A DNA stretch of 8,835 nucleotides from an uncultured Desulfobulbaceae bacterium (GTDB lineage: Bacteria > Desulfobacterota > Desulfobulbia > Desulfobulbales > BM004): NCBI GenBank assembly GCA_947258675.1, contig CAMYJP010000077.1:1-8835 (forward strand), written 5' to 3'. A model generated the notes under the pieces. The model was given only the letters and a program-made list of their open reading frames with translations. It was not told where the DNA came from and ran no database searches. This document shows positions 6,964 to 8,835 of this stretch, piece after piece (the stretch's first letter is position 1; every line of letters starts with the position of its first letter). The translations under genes were made by a program, and so were the position numbers.

Positions 6964-7341
6964 TCAAAAAAAGGAGGAAAGTACTTCACATTTACGGCAA
7001 ATTTTCATCTTTTCTGCCCAGTTCTTCTGAACAACTCCTTCGCAGATTGTACCGTTGATGAACCAACAAAGTTTTCCTGCCTGCAATTCATAGGCAGGAC
7101 ATTTTTTTTTGCGTTCTGATGGACATTTTTTTATTACCCAGCAGTTTTTTAATTCTTTGAGGTTCCTCCCCCGAACCCTGGAGAGCAGAAAAAAAACTTG
7201 CCTTTCAACATGGCCTGGAACTTTTCTCCACCCCTGTTCGTAACTGTGTATAGCTTTAATAGAAGTTCCCAACAACTCGGCAAGCTGCTTCTGTGTTTTA
7301 TTTAATTTTTTTCGGGCGCGCAAAAATTCTTTGCTGTCCAT
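6964..7341 (-). CDS. XRE-family HTH protein with Cys-rich 'two-CW'-like C-terminal tail
   Basis: The 125-residue protein has an N-terminal Xre/Cro-type helix-turn-helix (about residues 4-55; core KTQKQLAELLGTSIKAIHSY, then EQGWRKVP). Its C-terminal tail carries seven cysteines (67, 73, 81, 92, 100, 115, 118). The pattern is CW-x4-CP-x6-CPAYE, then LCWFINGTIC and a final CRKC. The paired CW motifs resemble the small Cys-rich two-CW modules common in Desulfobacterota. Similar HTH fusions appear widespread there, from memory. The cysteines may bind a metal or Fe-S centre, or sense redox or sulfide, but no function is established from the sequence. The ATG at 7339-7341 has GGAG seven bases upstream. 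It reads towards metY, 338 bases away, so it could regulate that operon, itself, or both. It is predicted to be a cytoplasmic DNA-binding protein. Confidence 0.85.
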   Translation of the reverse strand: MDSKEFLRARKKLNKTQKQLAELLGTSIKAIHSYEQGWRKVPGHVERQVFFLLSRVRGRNLKELKNCWVIKKCPSERKKKCPAYELQAGKLCWFINGTICEGVVQKNWAEKMKICRKCEVLSSFF

Positions 7342-7387
7342 TTAGGTCTCCACTTTTAATATTTAAATCAGTGCCAGGCGAGCATGT

Positions 7388-7418
7388 ATTGTACTACAAC
7401 GTGGTACATTTATGTCAA
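7388..7418 (-). promoter_or_regulatory. Promoter of the XRE/Cys-rich regulator gene
   Basis: On the - strand a perfect TTGACA (7418-7413) is followed after 19 bases by TACAAT (7393-7388; 5 of 6). The expected transcript starts near 7381, about 40 bases before the ATG. The spacer is longer than the 17-base optimum, as in promoters that need an activator to twist the DNA. Confidence 0.5.
7390..7408. promoter_or_regulatory. Operator-like dyad inside the regulator's promoter
   Basis: TGTACTAC-AAC-GTGGTACA is a 19-bp imperfect palindrome, with 7 of 8 arm positions complementary. It fills most of the -35/-10 spacer and overlaps the -10 box. That location is typical of an operator, and autoregulation by the adjacent XRE protein is the simplest inference. 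Confidence 0.45.
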
Positions 7419-7545
7419 GTAGAATTCGCAAAAAAATAAATAATAAGTTGCAAATGACCGATTTTGCTTACTAGGGTATTAATTAGTTTTATATTCCTTA
7501 AGAGTTGTTCAGCAGAGGCCGTTTTGTTCTGGTGGACGGTAGATC

Positions 7546-7574
7546 TGGAGATTGAACCGGTTTTTAAGTATAAT
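7546..7574 (+). promoter_or_regulatory. Candidate promoter of the epimerase-like gene
   Basis: TGGAGA (7546-7551; 4 of 6) and a perfect TATAAT (7569-7574) are spaced by 17 bases. The predicted transcript would start near 7581, at the GGAGG ribosome site, giving a leader of only about 13 bases. That shortness is a reason for caution. Confidence 0.3.
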
Positions 7575-7593
7575 AATTCCGGAGGAATGCACT

Positions 7594-8502
7594 ATGAAAG
7601 TATTTATTACGGGCGGAACCGGTTTCATTGGAAAAAATCTTTCTAAACGACTTGTTGACCAGGGTTATTTCGTAACTGTATTAACACGTTCCGTTCCCAG
7701 GGAGGATCGAGTTCCCTCGGTCTCATATATCGGTGGCAATCCATTTGAAAAAGGAGTTTGGCAGGAAGAAATCGCGAGACAGGATGTAATTATCAATCTG
7801 GCCGGTGCATCAATTTTTTCTCGATGGAGTGAACAACAGAAAAAAGTAATTCGAGATAGCAGAATCCTTTCAACAAGAAATATTGTTGAGGCTATCCCTG
7901 AAGATAATAACAAGGAATGTGTCTTACTCAATGCTTCTGCTGTTGGCTATTATGGATTCAGTGATTATACAGTTTTTAATGAAGAGGCTAAGGGTGGGGA
8001 TGATTTTTTGGCACAAATTGCAAAGGATTGGGAGGTTGAGGCGCTTGGTGCGGTAGAAAAGGGTGTACGGGTTGTGTTATGTCGGCTAGGCGTGGTGCTG
8101 GGTAAAAACGGTGGAGCTTTTGTAAAAATGAAGCCTGCGTTCAAAATGGGACTAGGCAGTCCACTCGGGTCCGGTAAACAGTGGTTTCCATGGATACATA
8201 TCGATGATCTAATCGCTATTTTTTTGTTTCTCATTGAACAGAAGGACATTTCCGGTCCTGTCAACTGCACAGCACCGAATCCTGTGACCAATATGGAATT
8301 GAGCAAGTCTCTTGGCAGGGCATTAAAAAGACCGGTATTTATGCCTTCTGTACCGTCTTTTTTAATCAATAATTTGTTAGGTGAGTTTGGTTCCATTCTT
8401 TTAAAAGGACAAAAAGTAGTTCCTGCCAGGCTACTTGAAAACAACTTTCAATTTCGATTTCAGACAATTGATGATGCTTTAATCGATTTAGTCCGCAGTT
8501 AG
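7594..8502 (+). CDS. TIGR01777-family NAD(P)-binding epimerase-like protein (YfcH/SDR39U1 type)
   Basis: The 302-residue protein is an extended short-chain dehydrogenase/reductase. It starts MKVFITGGTGFIG (Gly7, Gly10 and Gly13 of the nucleotide-binding GxxGxxG). It continues with INLAGASIFSRWSEQQKK (about 67-84), which is family-typical. ASAVGYYG (114-121) carries the active-site-region tyrosines, and FPWIHIDDL (198-206) and GPVNCTAPNPVTN (221-233) follow. A C-terminal DUF1731-like segment, with LLKGQKVVPARLLENNFQF, closes it. This is the complete order of the TIGR01777/YfcH family, whose substrate is not established. The ATG at 7594 is chosen because GGAGG lies at 7581-7585, eight bases upstream, and because the protein then begins right at the Rossmann strand. 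An upstream in-frame TTG at 7552 would add 14 unlikely residues. It is divergent from the XRE regulator gene. Confidence 0.92.
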   Translation: MKVFITGGTGFIGKNLSKRLVDQGYFVTVLTRSVPREDRVPSVSYIGGNPFEKGVWQEEIARQDVIINLAGASIFSRWSEQQKKVIRDSRILSTRNIVEAIPEDNNKECVLLNASAVGYYGFSDYTVFNEEAKGGDDFLAQIAKDWEVEALGAVEKGVRVVLCRLGVVLGKNGGAFVKMKPAFKMGLGSPLGSGKQWFPWIHIDDLIAIFLFLIEQKDISGPVNCTAPNPVTNMELSKSLGRALKRPVFMPSVPSFLINNLLGEFGSILLKGQKVVPARLLENNFQFRFQTIDDALIDLVRS

Positions 8503-8602
8503 TTATCTTTTGGGGAAATATTAGGATTTTCTATCTTTAAAAGAAATCAAAGTCTGGCTAAAAATACTTCAGTATGGTAACTGTCCGCCTGGCAATACTA
8601 CT

Positions 8603-8620
8603 TGTTCTGTTCGTAGAACA
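8603..8620. repeat. Small hairpin between the epimerase-like gene and the next gene
   Basis: TGTTCT (8603-8608) and AGAACA (8615-8620) form a perfect 6-bp stem with loop GTTCGT. It lies 42 bases before the next ATG. There is no T-tract, so it is not an obvious terminator. It could be an operator or leader hairpin, or chance. No clear terminator was seen after the epimerase-like gene. Confidence 0.25.
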
Positions 8621-8661
8621 TTTCAGGTGAAATTAATTCTTTTATCAACCAAGGATATATT

Positions 8662-8835
8662 ATGGCTTCAGATGTTAATGAAATAACAATAAATTACGAA
8701 GAAGATGGCATTCAAATAGTAAAAGAACTGGATAAGGTGGTTCTTTCCAAGGGTGCCTGGACGACTATTATCTTCAGGTACAGCCAGTGGGATAATCGGA
8801 AAGGAGAACATGGGCCTGATCGTTTTACTATCCGC
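8662..8835 (+). CDS. Small conserved-looking hypothetical protein (3' end outside the window)
   Basis: An ATG at 8662, with AAGGA six bases upstream (8651-8655), opens a frame that stays open for 58 codons to the window edge. The protein begins MASDVNEITINYEEDGIQIV, then has KELDKVVLSKGAWTTIIFRY, then SQWDNRKGEHGPDRFTIR. It is soluble and charged, with no signal peptide or membrane segment. I have an impression of similar small uncharacterised proteins in Desulfobacterota, with a strand-rich core containing KGAW and FRY, but I cannot name a family or function. The coding look rests on the good ribosome site, the absence of stops and a balanced composition. Confidence 0.7.
   Translation, partial: MASDVNEITINYEEDGIQIVKELDKVVLSKGAWTTIIFRYSQWDNRKGEHGPDRFTIR

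Noticed and set aside
6966..6977. AAAAAAAGGAGG as a + strand ribosome site
   Set aside because: It is the complement of the last codons of the XRE regulator gene, and no + strand start codon with an open frame follows.
6882..7408. Shared operator between the 6882-6908 repeat and the 7390-7408 dyad (both contain TTGTAGT and CAATA when read on opposite strands)
   Set aside because: The shared words are short, the arm sequences and spacings differ, and the region is AT-rich, so a common binding site is not supported.
7464..7646. 60-codon + strand frame before the epimerase-like gene
   Set aside because: It overlaps the true start, has no ribosome site and shows no recognisable protein pattern.
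8604..8619. LexA/SOS-like box (GTTC repeats and GAAC)
   Set aside because: The spacing does not fit the GTTC-N7-GTTC or GAAC-N4-GTTC patterns, and the neighbouring genes are not SOS genes.

Overview
The window is about 8.8 kb of moderately AT-rich bacterial chromosome. The gene content suggests a Desulfobacterota (former Deltaproteobacteria, sulfate-reducer-like) organism. The hints are a multihaem-cytochrome-type C-terminus, a compact ResB-like protein, an XRE regulator with a Cys-rich 'two-CW'-like tail, and a metY-metX-metW-cysE cluster. This assignment comes from family recognition by eye, not from a database search.

Left part (1-1163, + strand): the 3' end of a probable multihaem cytochrome c-family gene enters from outside the window. 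It is followed by an orphan fibronectin type III fragment with no convincing start codon, and then by a good intrinsic terminator (1123-1155). Converging on this terminator from the right is an orphan ResB/Ccs1-family membrane protein gene (1164-2069, - strand), a cytochrome c maturation-type factor. No ccsA partner gene is visible.

Middle (2070-6963, - strand): a 534-base gap holds a nested inverted-repeat element (about 2221-2324), further hairpins, and a possible truncated PilZ-like reading frame. Next comes a tightly packed sulfur amino-acid operon transcribed right to left: metY (O-acylhomoserine sulfhydrylase), metX (homoserine O-acyltransferase), metW (MetX partner) and cysE (serine O-acetyltransferase). 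The junctions are a 4-base ATGA overlap, a 17-base overlap (if metW starts at its GTG) and a 2-base gap. Together the products activate homoserine, add sulfide to it, and make O-acetylserine for cysteine synthesis. The 338-base leader of metY holds several dyads, one of which fits the known MetR pattern TGAA-N5-TTCA.

Right part (6964-8835): a small XRE-type regulator with seven cysteines lies upstream of, and in the same direction as, the methionine operon. Its promoter has a TTGACA/TACAAT pair with a 19-base spacer containing a near-perfect dyad. Divergent from it is a TIGR01777-family NAD(P)-binding epimerase-like gene. The window ends inside a small conserved-looking hypothetical gene.

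No tRNA, rRNA, CRISPR array, intact insertion sequence or phage gene was seen. Most genes are ordinary housekeeping. The points that deserve a second look are the Cys-rich regulator with its operator-like promoter, the dyads before metY, the nested palindromic element, and the poly-lysine C-terminus of CysE.
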